From Alphaproteobacteria bacterium (GTDB taxonomy: Bacteria; Pseudomonadota; Alphaproteobacteria; Rhodospirillales; Rhodospirillaceae), in contig JADGDA010000015.1 in assembly GCA_015228695.1 (NCBI GenBank), positions 1-20,760 of the forward strand: 20,760 nucleotides of DNA. Reading direction: 5' to 3'. A model generated the notes under the pieces. The model was given only the letters and a program-made list of their open reading frames with translations. It ran no database searches and was not told where the DNA came from. Numbering within the stretch: the first letter of the stretch is position 1; each line of letters starts with the position of its first letter. Below, one piece after another: positions 1-10,327 of this stretch. The position numbers and the translations under genes were made by a program.

Positions 1-2
1 GT

Positions 3-125
3 TGCGCCCACGCCTTCCGGGGCCGGGGCCGGGGCAAGCCCCTGTTTCCGGGGCTGCACCACCACATCGGCCACCTGGGGATGAACCCGCGCTGGCGCTC
101 GCCGAAACATCACCGGCGTCACTGA
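3..125 (+). CDS. possible 3' end of an unrecognised + strand gene (cut by window edge)
   Basis: The frame beginning at position 3 is open from the window edge to a TGA at 123-125. Almost every codon in it ends in G or C, the bias seen in the real genes here. The two other + frames do not show this bias, and one of them stops at 82-84. The visible tail is about 40 residues, rich in Arg and His, and contains GLHHHIGHLGMNPRWR. It would converge on clpB with a 22-base gap. I do not recognise the protein. The call rests only on codon bias, so a chance open frame is quite possible. Confidence 0.35.
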   Translation, partial: CAHAFRGRGRGKPLFPGLHHHIGHLGMNPRWRSPKHHRRH

Positions 126-147
126 GCGCGGTCCGGGGGGGCGCGGT

Positions 148-2733
<2,586 letters not shown>

Positions 2734-2759
2734 GGCTACCCCATCAGGCTGTGGAATCT

Positions 2760-2789
2760 ATATGGGGGGACTTCCTCCCGCCGCGCAAG
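2760..2789 (-). promoter_or_regulatory. candidate RpoH (sigma-32) promoter of clpB
   Basis: On the minus strand CTTG (2789-2786) is followed after 18 bases by CCCCATAT (2767-2760). This fits both the classical -10 CCCCATNT and the alphaproteobacterial pattern CTTG-N17/18-CYTATNT. The predicted start near 2753 leaves a leader of about 20 bases before the clpB ATG. Position and target gene make it convincing; the rest of the -35 (CTTGCG, not CTTGAA) is imperfect. Confidence 0.6.
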
Positions 2790-2791
2790 GT

Positions 2792-3406
2792 TCAGGCTTT
2801 CGGCGGCGGATCGTCGGGGACCTTGGCGTGATCGCGCAATTGCTCCCGGTGCCGGCGATAGCCCTCCGCGTCACCGTAATCGACGAAATGGACATAGCGC
2901 GAGTGGGGCGCCCGGATGGGCCGGGAACGCTTGATCGGGCACCAGAACTCCTCGGTGTGGGCGGCGACCTCGCGGGCGAGGGCGATCAGTCCGTTGGCGT
3001 AGCTGCAATAGAGGCAGTTGAGCTTCTCCAGCGGGTTGAGGTAGGCGAGGGGGACGCTGTCGATGACGATGAACTCCGAACGCGGCACCCGCCGGATTCC
3101 GTAGACGGGAAAACAGAGGGCCTGGTACAGGGCCAGGAACAGGTCGAGCAGCGCCAGGGGCACGATCAGGGAATAGATGACCGGGGACACCAGGATGAAC
3201 GGCAGCGGCGAGTGCCGGAGCTGCTGCCAAAGGCCTTGGCGGAAGGCGCGGTGGGCGGCCAGGAAGTCGTGCTCGAAACGGATGCGGTTGCGTTCCACCG
3301 CATAATGGAACCGCGTGCGTCTTTCGGCGATGCGGCTCTCGATCTCGGATTCGAGGGCGCGCATCCTGGCGACGAGGTCCGCCAGTACCTTGTCCGCGAA
3401 ATCCAT
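2792..3406 (-). CDS. unrecognised 204-residue membrane protein with a CxxC motif
   Basis: I do not recognise a named family. The N-terminus (1-65) is charged and helical, probably a short coiled coil. It is followed by a hydrophobic hairpin at about 68-102, long enough for one or two membrane helices. The soluble C-terminal part has Cys131 and Cys134 in NCLYCSYANGL, plus Cys156 in EFWCPIKR, and then a basic and aromatic tail. The three cysteines could bind a metal or form a redox pair, but that is inference. The ATG at 3406 has a good GGGGAG eight bases upstream. The gene lies 39 bases after era and 58 before clpB, so it is probably the last gene of the rpoZ-era operon, with clpB having its own promoter. 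GC3 bias supports coding. Confidence 0.85.
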   Translation of the reverse strand: MDFADKVLADLVARMRALESEIESRIAERRTRFHYAVERNRIRFEHDFLAAHRAFRQGLWQQLRHSPLPFILVSPVIYSLIVPLALLDLFLALYQALCFPVYGIRRVPRSEFIVIDSVPLAYLNPLEKLNCLYCSYANGLIALAREVAAHTEEFWCPIKRSRPIRAPHSRYVHFVDYGDAEGYRRHREQLRDHAKVPDDPPPKA

Positions 3407-3445
3407 GGGAACATCTCCCCGGGTGAAGGAAACAAGCGATATGGA

Positions 3446-4363
3446 TCAGGCGTCGAAGTCCAACGACCATTCGCTGTAGTGCGACCGTTGTTCCAGCCAC
3501 TTTTCGTGAACCTTGACGTGCAGGAACAGATGGACGCGGCGGTCCAGAAGGCGCTCCAGTTCGGTGCGGGCGGACTGGCCGATGGACTTGATCCGGGAGC
3601 CGCCCTTGCCGAGGACGATGGCCCGCTGGTTGTCGCGCTGGACCAGGATGGTCTGGTCGATGCGGACGCTCCCGTCCTGATAGTCTTCCCAGGTCTCCGT
3701 CACCACGGCGATGGAGTAGGGCAGTTCCTGCTGAAGCTGGAAGAACGCCTTTTCCCGCGTGATCTCGGCCGCGAGCAGGCGCACGGGCATGTCCGAGACC
3801 TCGTCCTCCGGGAACATCCACGGCCCCTCCGGCGCGCGGGCGGCCAGGAAGGAGACCAGATCGCCGACCCCGTCGCCGGTCTCGGCGGAAATCATGAAGA
3901 CGTCGGTGAACAGGTTCTCCGCGTCGAGGGCGGCGGTCAGCTCCAGCAGTTTTTCCCGCCGGATGAGGTCGATTTTATTCAGTGCGAGCAAAGCCTTGCG
4001 ACCTGATCTTCTGATGCCGTCCAAGATAATCGCCACGTCGGGGCGAAGGCCGGTGTGGGCGTCCACGAGAAGAACGACGTCCTCGGCGTCGGCGGCCCCT
4101 TCCCAAGCGGCGGCGACCATGGCCCGCTCCAGGCGGCGCTTGGGCAGGAAGATGCCGGGAGTGTCGATGAAGACCAACTGGGTCTCGCCCACCATGGCGA
4201 TGCCGCGCACGCGCGTCCGGGTGGTCTGCACCTTCGGCGAGACGATGCTCACCTTGGTTCCGACGATGCGGTTGACCAGGGTCGATTTGCCGGCATTGGG
4301 CGCGCCGATGACGGCGACGAAGGCGCAACGCGGGCGGCGTTCGGGGTCCGGGGCCTCGGTCAT
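3446..4363 (-). CDS. era: Era, GTPase for 16S rRNA and 30S ribosome maturation
   Basis: Era binds the 3' end of 16S rRNA and helps assemble the small subunit; it is peripheral to the membrane. The 305-residue protein has G1 GAPNAGKS (20-27), G3 DTPG (67-70) and G4 NKID (129-132). A C-terminal KH RNA-binding domain follows, with GKGGSRIK at 252-259. The length is typical. Its ATG at 4363 overlaps the TGA of rnc in an ATGA, so translation is coupled to RNase III, which processes the same rRNA. A small membrane protein gene follows after 39 bases. All expected motifs are intact. Confidence 0.98.
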   Translation of the reverse strand: MTEAPDPERRPRCAFVAVIGAPNAGKSTLVNRIVGTKVSIVSPKVQTTRTRVRGIAMVGETQLVFIDTPGIFLPKRRLERAMVAAAWEGAADAEDVVLLVDAHTGLRPDVAIILDGIRRSGRKALLALNKIDLIRREKLLELTAALDAENLFTDVFMISAETGDGVGDLVSFLAARAPEGPWMFPEDEVSDMPVRLLAAEITREKAFFQLQQELPYSIAVVTETWEDYQDGSVRIDQTILVQRDNQRAIVLGKGGSRIKSIGQSARTELERLLDRRVHLFLHVKVHEKWLEQRSHYSEWSLDFDA

Positions 4364-5055
4364 GTCAGTTTCTCCAGCAGGGCGCCGGCGGCGGCCTGTT
4401 CGGCCAGCCGTTTCGAGGAACCGGTGGCGGTGGCGGAGGGCTCGCCTTCTACGGTCACGGTGACGGAAAAGACGGGTTCATGGGCGGAGCCGCCGGCGGC
4501 GACGGCTTGGTAGAGGGGCAACGGCAGCCCCCGGCCCTGGGCCCATTCCTGAAGGGTGGTCTTGGCATCCTTCGGGGGGGTGGCGGATTCCTCCATCAGG
4601 GGGCTCCACAGACGCCGGATCAGGCGTTCGGCCTGGGGGAAGCCCCCCCTGGAGAACAACGCGCCCAGGAGCGCCTCGCAGGCGTCGGCCAGGATGGCGG
4701 GGTTGTTGCGTCCCCCGGCATCCTCTTCCCCCCGGGACAGGATCAGGTGACGGTCGAGGCCCAGGATGCGGGCGACGCGGGCCAGGGTCTCCCGGCGCAC
4801 CAGGGCCGCATGCCGCTGGGCCAGGGCTCCCTCCCTTTCCGTCGGATAGCGGGCGAGCAGCATGTCGGCCACCACCAGTCCCAAAACCCGGTCTCCCAGG
4901 AACTCCAGGCGCTCATAGGTCGTGGCCCGGCCACGGCCGAGGTTGACGATGGCGCTCGGGTGGGTCAGGGCTTCGCGCAGGATCGGGGAATCGGCGAAAC
5001 CGAAGCCGATCTCCCGCTCCAACTCGCGAAGGTCCAGAGTGGGCGTCAACGTCAA
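4360..5055 (-). CDS. rnc: Ribonuclease III
   Basis: This double-strand-specific endoribonuclease processes rRNA precursors and regulatory RNA duplexes. From the chosen start it has 231 residues, the usual size. The nuclease domain carries the signature ERLEFLGD (48-55), with a second acidic pair in ADACEALLGA (Asp124, Glu127). A dsRNA-binding domain occupies about 163-230. I chose a TTG start at 5055 because it overlaps the lepB stop as TTGA, has AGGG about 7 bases upstream, and gives the family length. The upstream in-frame ATG at 5100 would add 15 residues and overlap lepB by 49 bases; it cannot be excluded. The stop overlaps the era start by 4 bases. Confidence 0.95.
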   Translation of the reverse strand: MTLTPTLDLRELEREIGFGFADSPILREALTHPSAIVNLGRGRATTYERLEFLGDRVLGLVVADMLLARYPTEREGALAQRHAALVRRETLARVARILGLDRHLILSRGEEDAGGRNNPAILADACEALLGALFSRGGFPQAERLIRRLWSPLMEESATPPKDAKTTLQEWAQGRGLPLPLYQAVAAGGSAHEPVFSVTVTVEGEPSATATGSSKRLAEQAAAGALLEKLT

Positions 5056-5783
5056 TGCACGCCCTGGAAGAACCTGGAATAGCGCAGCGCCAGCGGCCAT
5101 TTCCAGATTTCCCAGAAACGCGCGCTGTCGTCCTTCGAGAAGAACAGCACCTCGGCGCGGCCCACGAAATTGCGGATCGGCACGTATCCCACGTCGGCGC
5201 GGCTGTCGTTCGAGCAGTCGCGGTTGTCGCCCATCATGAAATAATGCCCTTCCGGCACCACATACTCGCGGGTATCGTCATAGGGGCCGCTGTCCGTCAG
5301 TTCGATGATGGTATGGCGGACGCCGTTGGGGAGGGTCTCGGTGAAGCGGGAGAACATCGCGATGTTGTTGGAGCACTCCCCCACGAAATCGCCGGTACGC
5401 TCCCGGCGGACGGGCTTGCCGTTGATGTGGAGATGGCCGCCGATCATCTGGACCCGGTCTCCGGGCAGACCGATCACCCGCTTGATGTAGTCCAGGCTGG
5501 TGTCGCTCGGGAGGGCGAAAACCGCCACGTCGCCCTGTTCCGGCTCGCTCTGGAAAAGGCGGCCGGGGATGAGGGGGAGGCCGAACGGCAGGGAATACCG
5601 GCTGTACCCGTAGGAATACTTCGACACGAACAGATAATCGCCGATCAGCAACGTCGGAATCATCGATCCGGAGGGTATGTTAAAGGGCTCGAAGGCGATG
5701 GTGCGCACGAGCAGAGCGATCAGGACGGCGTAGAAGACGGTCTTGATCGTGTCGATCATGCCGCCGCTGTGGCTTTTTCTCAT
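5052..5783 (-). CDS. lepB: Signal peptidase I
   Basis: LepB is the membrane serine protease that removes signal peptides from exported proteins on the periplasmic side. The 243-residue protein has a single N-terminal membrane helix (about 12-30). The nucleophile follows in IPSGSMIPTL (Ser40), then the general base in DYIKRVIGLPGDRV (Lys101) and the conserved MGDNRDCSNDSR box (184-195). The single-helix layout is the short alphaproteobacterial form, without the second helix of the E. coli enzyme. It lies 29 bases after acpS and runs into rnc. No good Shine-Dalgarno precedes the ATG at 5783; a four-codon open frame stopping on this ATG may couple its translation. Met9 (5759) is an alternative start with no better ribosome site. 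Confidence 0.97.
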   Translation of the reverse strand: MRKSHSGGMIDTIKTVFYAVLIALLVRTIAFEPFNIPSGSMIPTLLIGDYLFVSKYSYGYSRYSLPFGLPLIPGRLFQSEPEQGDVAVFALPSDTSLDYIKRVIGLPGDRVQMIGGHLHINGKPVRRERTGDFVGECSNNIAMFSRFTETLPNGVRHTIIELTDSGPYDDTREYVVPEGHYFMMGDNRDCSNDSRADVGYVPIRNFVGRAEVLFFSKDDSARFWEIWKWPLALRYSRFFQGVH

Positions 5784-5794
5784 CGGAAGGACAT
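5780..5794 (-). other. possible four-codon leader ORF overlapping the lepB start
   Basis: On the minus strand ATG TCC TTC CGA TGA (5794-5780) ends in a TGA that overlaps the lepB ATG as ATGA. It is preceded by CAGGGG about ten bases upstream, whereas the lepB ATG itself is preceded by the pyrimidine-rich TCCTTCCG. This would allow termination-reinitiation coupling. It is only a pattern; nothing else shows that it is translated. Confidence 0.2.
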
Positions 5795-5812
5795 CGCGTT
5801 ACGGCCCCTGGG

Positions 5813-6256
5813 TCAGACCGGTGCGATCAAGACAGCCTCTTCGGTCCGTGTCAAGGTCGCCGAAATGATCACCATCGCCTGGGCGAGGGGGTAATCGTCG
5901 GTGAGGGTGAGGTCGACACGGGCGGTCATGCCCGGGGGCACGAGTTCCGCCAGCCGCTCCGCCGCATGGCCGGTCAGGGTCAGGGTGGGGCGGCCGGAGG
6001 GCAGATTGACCACTCCCAGGTCGCGCCAATACACCCCCCGGCGGAAGCCGGTGCCGAGCGCCTTGGCGCAGGCCTCCTTGGCGGCGAAGCGCTTGGCGTA
6101 GGTCGCGGCGCGCACCCTGGGTGTCCGGGCGCGGCGCTCGGCCTTCGCCTGCTCGTCGGGGGTGAACACACGGGCGACGAACCGGTCGCCGAACCGCTCC
6201 AGGGTCCGCTCGATCCGGCGGATGTCGATCAGGTCGGAGCCCACCCCCAGAATCAT
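5813..6256 (-). CDS. acpS: Holo-[acyl-carrier-protein] synthase
   Basis: AcpS transfers the 4'-phosphopantetheine of coenzyme A to apo-ACP, which activates fatty-acid synthesis. The 147-residue protein starts with the conserved GVGSDLIDIRRIE, where Asp8 binds magnesium, and has the second motif RFAAKEACAKALGTG with Glu61. The length is normal. Its ATG at 6256 overlaps the TGA of pdxJ as ATGA, so the two are translationally coupled, and lepB follows after 29 bases. The gene pair and order are standard for alphaproteobacteria. Nothing is unusual. Confidence 0.97.
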   Translation of the reverse strand: MILGVGSDLIDIRRIERTLERFGDRFVARVFTPDEQAKAERRARTPRVRAATYAKRFAAKEACAKALGTGFRRGVYWRDLGVVNLPSGRPTLTLTGHAAERLAELVPPGMTARVDLTLTDDYPLAQAMVIISATLTRTEEAVLIAPV

Positions 6257-6984
6257 GCCCTGGCCTCATCCATCAGGCGGCGCATGGTGTGGATGGCCTC
6301 CTTGAAGCCGATGAAGATGGCCTCTCCGACCAGAAAATGTCCGATGTTCAATTCGGCGATGGTGGGGATTGCCGCCACGGCGGTGACCGTGCCGTAGCCC
6401 AGGCCGTGGCCGGCATGGCATTCCAGCCCCGCCCGTCCGGCGTATTCGGCCGCGGCGGTCAGGCGCTCCAGCCTTGCCCGCCGCTCGTCCCCCGTTGCCT
6501 CGCAGTAGGCGCCGGTATGCAATTCGACCACGGGGGCGCCGATCCGGACCGCAGCGTCGAGTTGGGCCGGGTCGGGCTCGACGAACAGGGACACCCGGAT
6601 TCCGGCGTCGACGAGACGCCCTACCATGGGCTCCAGGTGACGGAAGCCGTGCACCACGTCCAGCCCGCCCTCGGTGGTCCGCTCCTCGCGCCGCTCGGGC
6701 ACGATGCAGGCGGCGCGGGGGCGATGGCGCAAGGCGATCTCCACCATTTCCGGGGTGGCGGCCATCTCCAGGTTGAGCGGCAGGTGAACCTCGTCGATCA
6801 GCCGGGCGATATCGTCGTCGGAAATGTGCCGGCGGTCCTCGCGCAGGTGCGCGGTGATCCCGTCGGCCCCCGCCTGGGCCGCGGCCAGGGCCGCGCGGAT
6901 GGGGTCCGGGTGGTGGCCGCCACGGGCGTTGCGGATGGTGGCCACGTGGTCGATGTTCACTCCAAGGCGCAAGGCCTTGCCCAT
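6253..6984 (-). CDS. pdxJ: Pyridoxine 5'-phosphate synthase
   Basis: PdxJ condenses 1-deoxyxylulose 5-phosphate with 3-amino-2-oxopropyl phosphate to form pyridoxine 5'-phosphate, the vitamin B6 precursor. From the ATG at 6984 the protein is 243 residues, a TIM barrel of normal size. It shows LGVNIDHVATIRNARG at the N-terminus, catalytic His46 and His53 in HLREDRRHI, Glu73 in NLEMAAT, and His193 in CHAGHGL. I chose this start because GGGAGGAG lies eight bases upstream and the family begins here. An in-frame extension to 7101 would run into the 3' end of rsh. The gene lies 19 bases after rsh and overlaps acpS by 4 bases. Confidence 0.97.
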   Translation of the reverse strand: MGKALRLGVNIDHVATIRNARGGHHPDPIRAALAAAQAGADGITAHLREDRRHISDDDIARLIDEVHLPLNLEMAATPEMVEIALRHRPRAACIVPERREERTTEGGLDVVHGFRHLEPMVGRLVDAGIRVSLFVEPDPAQLDAAVRIGAPVVELHTGAYCEATGDERRARLERLTAAAEYAGRAGLECHAGHGLGYGTVTAVAAIPTIAELNIGHFLVGEAIFIGFKEAIHTMRRLMDEARA

Positions 6985-7003
6985 GGTCGGGTCTCCTCCC
7001 GGT

Positions 7004-9148
7004 TCAATTGTGGGTCCGTTCGACCGAACTGATGGCCGAGGTGGCGCGCAACGCCGCGATGATGCTGGACAGATGTCGGACGTCGCGCACCTCGACGTCA
7101 AGGAGCATATCGGAGAAATCGGCGGTGCGGTTGGTGATCTTCAGCTTGGCGATGTTGCCCTGGTTCCTGGAGACCACCGTGGACAGGGTCCCGAGCGTGC
7201 CCGGTTCGTTGTTGACGACCAGACTGAGGCGGCCGACATGGGTGGTCCCGTCCAACCCGTCCCCCCACGACAGATCGAGCCACCGATCCGATTGATCGCT
7301 GAATTCCTCCAGGGAATCGCAGTCGATGGTATGAATGTTCACGCCCTTGCCGCTGACGACGATGCCGACGATGCGGTCGCCGGGCAGGGGGTGGCAGCAC
7401 CCCGCGTAATGCACCGCCATTCCGGAAATCAGCCCCTTGATGGTGACGGCGTCCTGCTTGGGCTTGGGTTTCGCCTTGGTGCGGTTGGTGGCGATGGAAA
7501 CGATCTTGCTCAACCGGCTCATCTTGATGCCCGGATAGACCGCCGTCACCACGTCGTGACCGGTGATGACGCCCTGGCCGACCAGACCGCACAGATCGTC
7601 CACGCTCGGCGCCTTGAAGTTCTTGAGAACGCCCTCGACGCCTTTTTCGGTGTACTCGTAGCCCTCCTGACGGAAAGCGCGTTGCAGCATGGCGCGGCCC
7701 AGGCCGACGTACTGGACCCGGGTCTGGGTGCGGAGGTAACGGCGGATGCGGGCGCGCGCCTTCCCGGTCGCGGCGAAGCGTTCCCATTCCGGAGAGGGGG
7801 CCTGGGCCTTCGAGGTGACGATCTCCACCTGATCGCCGTTCTGAAGTTCCGTGCGCAGGGGCTGCATGCGGCCGTTGATCTTGGCTCCGACGCAGGTGTC
7901 GCCGACGGCCGTATGGACCGCATAGGCGAAGTCGATCGGGGTCGAACCGCTCGGTAGGGCGATCAGATCGCCCTTGGGCGTGAAGCAGAAGACCTGATCC
8001 TGGAACATTTCGAGCTTGGTGTGCTCAAGGAACTCGTCGGGGCTGGCCGCGTGCTCCAGGATTTCCAGGAGTTCGCGCAGCCACCGGTACTGGCGGCCAT
8101 CGACGTTGCTGGCGTCCTGCTTGTATTTCCAGTGGGCGGCGACGCCCATCTCGTCCACCTCGTGCATCTCCTGGGTGCGGATCTGGATTTCGATGCGGTG
8201 GCGTTCCGGCCCGATGACGCCCGTGTGCAGCGACCGGTAGCCGTTGGGTTTCGGGGTCGAGATGTAGTCCTTGAACCGGCCGGGAACCATGGGATAGGCG
8301 GCATGGATGGCCCCCAGGGCCCGATAGCAGTCCTCCAGGCTGGTGACGATGATCCGGAACGCCATGATGTCCGACAACTGCTCGAAGCCGAGCCCCTTGC
8401 GCTGCATCTTGAGCCAGATCGAGTGGGCGCTTTTCTCGCGCCCCGCGACCACCGCGTCGATGCCGGCGGCGGCGACGGTGCCGCGCAGGGCGTCGATGAT
8501 GCGGGGGACCAGATCGCCCCCCTGCTCGCGCAGGAAGCGGAGCCGGGTCATCACGGAGTCGCGTCCGTCGGGGGTCAATTCGGCGAACGCCAGATCCTCA
8601 AGTTCGCTCTTGATCTCGTGCATGCCGATGCGCTCGGCGAGGGGAGCGTAGATTTCCATCGTCTCCAGGGCGATCCGCCTGCGCTTTTCGGGGTTGGAGA
8701 CGTACCCGAGGGTGCGCATGTTGTGCACCCGGTCGGCCAGCTTGATCAAAAGGACGCGGATGTCCTCGGACATGGCGAGCAGGAGCTTGCGGAAGTTCTC
8801 CGCCTGCTTGCTCTGGTCCGATTGAATCTGGATGCGCGTCAGTTTCGTGACGCCGTCCACCAGACGCCCGACCTCGGTCCCGAACAGGGCTTCGATGTCT
8901 TCCAGGGTCGTCTGGGTATCCTCGATGACGTCGTGGAGCAGGCCGGTGACGATCGAGGCCGTGTCCAGCTTGAACTTGGTGAGGATGCCCGCGACTTCGA
9001 TGGGGTGGGAAAAATAGGGATCGCCGGAGGCCCGCTTCTGCGAGCCGTGAACCTTCATGGCAAAGACATAGGCGCGGTTGAGGGCGTCCTCGTCGGCCGT
9101 CGGATCGTAGGATTTAACTCTCTCGACTAACTCGAACTGGCGAAGCAT
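7004..9148 (-). CDS. rsh: Bifunctional (p)ppGpp synthetase/hydrolase (Rel/SpoT homologue)
   Basis: Rsh makes and degrades the alarmone (p)ppGpp and is the single long RSH enzyme usual in alphaproteobacteria. The 714-residue protein begins with an HD hydrolase domain whose metal motif is intact (HDVIEDT, 72-78), so hydrolase activity is expected. A synthetase domain follows, with GREKSAHSIW (237-246), Asp260 in LSDIMAFRIIV, YRSLHTGV (304-311) and Glu320 in EIQIRT. A TGS domain lies at about 386-447, then a helical and zinc-finger-like region with HYAGCCHPLPGD, and a C-terminal ACT domain at about 636-714. The ATG at 9148 has GGGTGG upstream. It lies 52 bases after rpoZ, the same pairing of omega subunit and alarmone enzyme as in many proteobacteria. 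Confidence 0.97.
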   Translation of the reverse strand: MLRQFELVERVKSYDPTADEDALNRAYVFAMKVHGSQKRASGDPYFSHPIEVAGILTKFKLDTASIVTGLLHDVIEDTQTTLEDIEALFGTEVGRLVDGVTKLTRIQIQSDQSKQAENFRKLLLAMSEDIRVLLIKLADRVHNMRTLGYVSNPEKRRRIALETMEIYAPLAERIGMHEIKSELEDLAFAELTPDGRDSVMTRLRFLREQGGDLVPRIIDALRGTVAAAGIDAVVAGREKSAHSIWLKMQRKGLGFEQLSDIMAFRIIVTSLEDCYRALGAIHAAYPMVPGRFKDYISTPKPNGYRSLHTGVIGPERHRIEIQIRTQEMHEVDEMGVAAHWKYKQDASNVDGRQYRWLRELLEILEHAASPDEFLEHTKLEMFQDQVFCFTPKGDLIALPSGSTPIDFAYAVHTAVGDTCVGAKINGRMQPLRTELQNGDQVEIVTSKAQAPSPEWERFAATGKARARIRRYLRTQTRVQYVGLGRAMLQRAFRQEGYEYTEKGVEGVLKNFKAPSVDDLCGLVGQGVITGHDVVTAVYPGIKMSRLSKIVSIATNRTKAKPKPKQDAVTIKGLISGMAVHYAGCCHPLPGDRIVGIVVSGKGVNIHTIDCDSLEEFSDQSDRWLDLSWGDGLDGTTHVGRLSLVVNNEPGTLGTLSTVVSRNQGNIAKLKITNRTADFSDMLLDVEVRDVRHLSSIIAALRATSAISSVERTHN

Positions 9149-9165
9149 ATCGCCACCCTATACGG

Positions 9166-9195
9166 TTCCCGGAAAGTCCCCGGACTTCCCGGAAA
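9166..9195. repeat. 10-bp direct repeat with 20-bp period between rpoZ and rsh
   Basis: TTCCCGGAAA occurs at 9166-9175 and again at 9186-9195, exactly two helical turns apart. The bases between, with the repeats, also allow a small hairpin (GTCC facing GGAC). It fills most of the 52-base rpoZ-rsh gap. It could be an operator, an RNA structure or chance. Confidence 0.4.
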
Positions 9196-9200
9196 CCATA

Positions 9201-9623
9201 TCAGTTCAGTTCCCCGTCTCCGTCATCGCCCTCATCGACGATCGCGTCGGCTTCGTCGTCGAGGGTGTCCGGGTCCTCTTGAAGCGACAGCCCGTCTTCC
9301 GCCATCTCGTCATCCATGGCCATCTCGCCGACCTCGGCGATCATGTCCATTTCGGCGACCATGGGCTCCATTTCCTCGTCTTCCGGCTCGTCGTGCTCGA
9401 CGTGCTTTTGCATGCCCTGGATCACCTGGGCGCGAAGATGGTCCACCGAGACCATCCCATCGGCGATTTCGCGCAGGGCGACCACGGGGTTCTTGTCGTT
9501 GTCCCGGTCCAGGGAAAGGGGCGCCCCGGCGCTGATGTCCCGGGCCCGCTGCGCGGCCACCAGGACCAGCTCGAAGCGGTTGGGCACTCGGAGAATGCAG
9601 TCCTCGACGGTAACGCGGGCCAT
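9201..9623 (-). CDS. rpoZ: RNA polymerase omega subunit with long acidic tail
   Basis: Omega assists assembly of the beta' subunit and, in proteobacteria, forms part of a ppGpp binding site on RNA polymerase. The first 75 residues are the conserved omega fold, starting MARVTVEDCILRVPNRFEL, with RARDISAGA and ALREIADG. Residues about 76-140 are a low-complexity tail of Glu and Asp with seven regularly placed Met residues (85-107), ending in EGDDGDGELN. I chose the ATG at 9623 over the adjacent TTG at 9626 because the family starts MARVTVEDC and AGAGGA lies five bases upstream. A sigma-70-like promoter stands just upstream, making this the probable first gene of the rpoZ-to-era operon. Confidence 0.97.
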   Translation of the reverse strand: MARVTVEDCILRVPNRFELVLVAAQRARDISAGAPLSLDRDNDKNPVVALREIADGMVSVDHLRAQVIQGMQKHVEHDEPEDEEMEPMVAEMDMIAEVGEMAMDDEMAEDGLSLQEDPDTLDDEADAIVDEGDDGDGELN

Positions 9624-9659
9624 CAACGTCCTCTTCGGCAGGAGAGATCGAACGGCCAG

Positions 9660-9688
9660 TATATACGGGCCGACCGGATGAAATGCAA
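9660..9688 (-). promoter_or_regulatory. sigma-70 type promoter of the rpoZ-rsh operon
   Basis: On the minus strand the -35 TTGCAT (9688-9683) and the -10 TATATA (9665-9660, continuing into CT) are separated by 17 bases, the optimal spacing. The start would be near 9653, about 30 bases before the rpoZ ATG. It lies in the 91-base gap after folK, an AT-rich island in GC-rich DNA. Confidence 0.65.
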
Positions 9689-9714
9689 GGGAATAGGCAA
9701 AGGTTGCAATATAT

Positions 9715-10206
9715 TCAACAATCCACTTTCACGGAACCAATGTCCGGCCCCAGCGCGGCGATCATGCTCTCCACGGAGGCTCCATGTTCCGGATGCCGCC
9801 AGTCCGGGCAGACCTCCCGCAGGGGGAGCAGCACGAAGGCGCGTTCGTGCAGGCGGGGGTGGGGAAGGCGGGGCGGCCCCCCGCTCACCACGCCGTGGTA
9901 GGCGAGGAGGTCGAGATCGAGGGTCCGCGCCGCGTTGGGGGTCGAGCGCACCCGCCCGAGCGCGTGCTCGATCCGGTGCAGGAGGTCGAGAAGGCGCTCC
10001 GGCCCCAGGTCCGTCTCCAGCGCGGCGGCGCCGTTGACGAACCAGGGCTGGTCCGAGGCGGGAACCGGGGCCGAGCGGTACCAGCGCGAGCGGCGGAGAA
10101 CGGTGACGCCGGCGGCGGACAGGGCGGCGAGGGCCGCCTCGCAGGTCTCCCGCGGGCTCCGGCCGTCGGGGGCGGGAAGATTGGCGCCCAGGCCGGCCAG
10201 AATCAT
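9715..10206 (-). CDS. folK: 2-amino-4-hydroxy-6-hydroxymethyldihydropteridine pyrophosphokinase (HPPK)
   Basis: FolK transfers pyrophosphate from ATP to 6-hydroxymethyl-7,8-dihydropterin in folate synthesis. The 163-residue protein is the usual monofunctional size. It has the N-terminal GLGANL motif, the magnesium-binding pair in RTLDLDLL (Asp97, Asp99) and the family signature HPRLHERAFVLLPL (116-129). The ATG at 10206 is the natural start. No folB or folP is adjacent. The gene stands divergently from the NYN gene, with a 121-base gap, and is separated from rpoZ by 91 bases that contain a promoter, so it may be an independent transcript. Confidence 0.95.
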   Translation of the reverse strand: MILAGLGANLPAPDGRSPRETCEAALAALSAAGVTVLRRSRWYRSAPVPASDQPWFVNGAAALETDLGPERLLDLLHRIEHALGRVRSTPNAARTLDLDLLAYHGVVSGGPPRLPHPRLHERAFVLLPLREVCPDWRHPEHGASVESMIAALGPDIGSVKVDC

Positions 10207-10327
10207 GTCGCTTGGTCCTTGCGGGTTGCCGCGGGGCGGCCTAGGGTATGGGCCGGGAAGCGGGACGGAGTTCGTGTTTCTCTCATCATTCTTCCTTGTC
10301 TATTACGAATTGAACGGGGTTTTTATC

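Noticed and set aside
6985..7101. In-frame N-terminal extension of PdxJ by 39 residues
   Set aside because: It overlaps the end of rsh, has unusual composition, and the ATG at 6984 has an excellent ribosome site.
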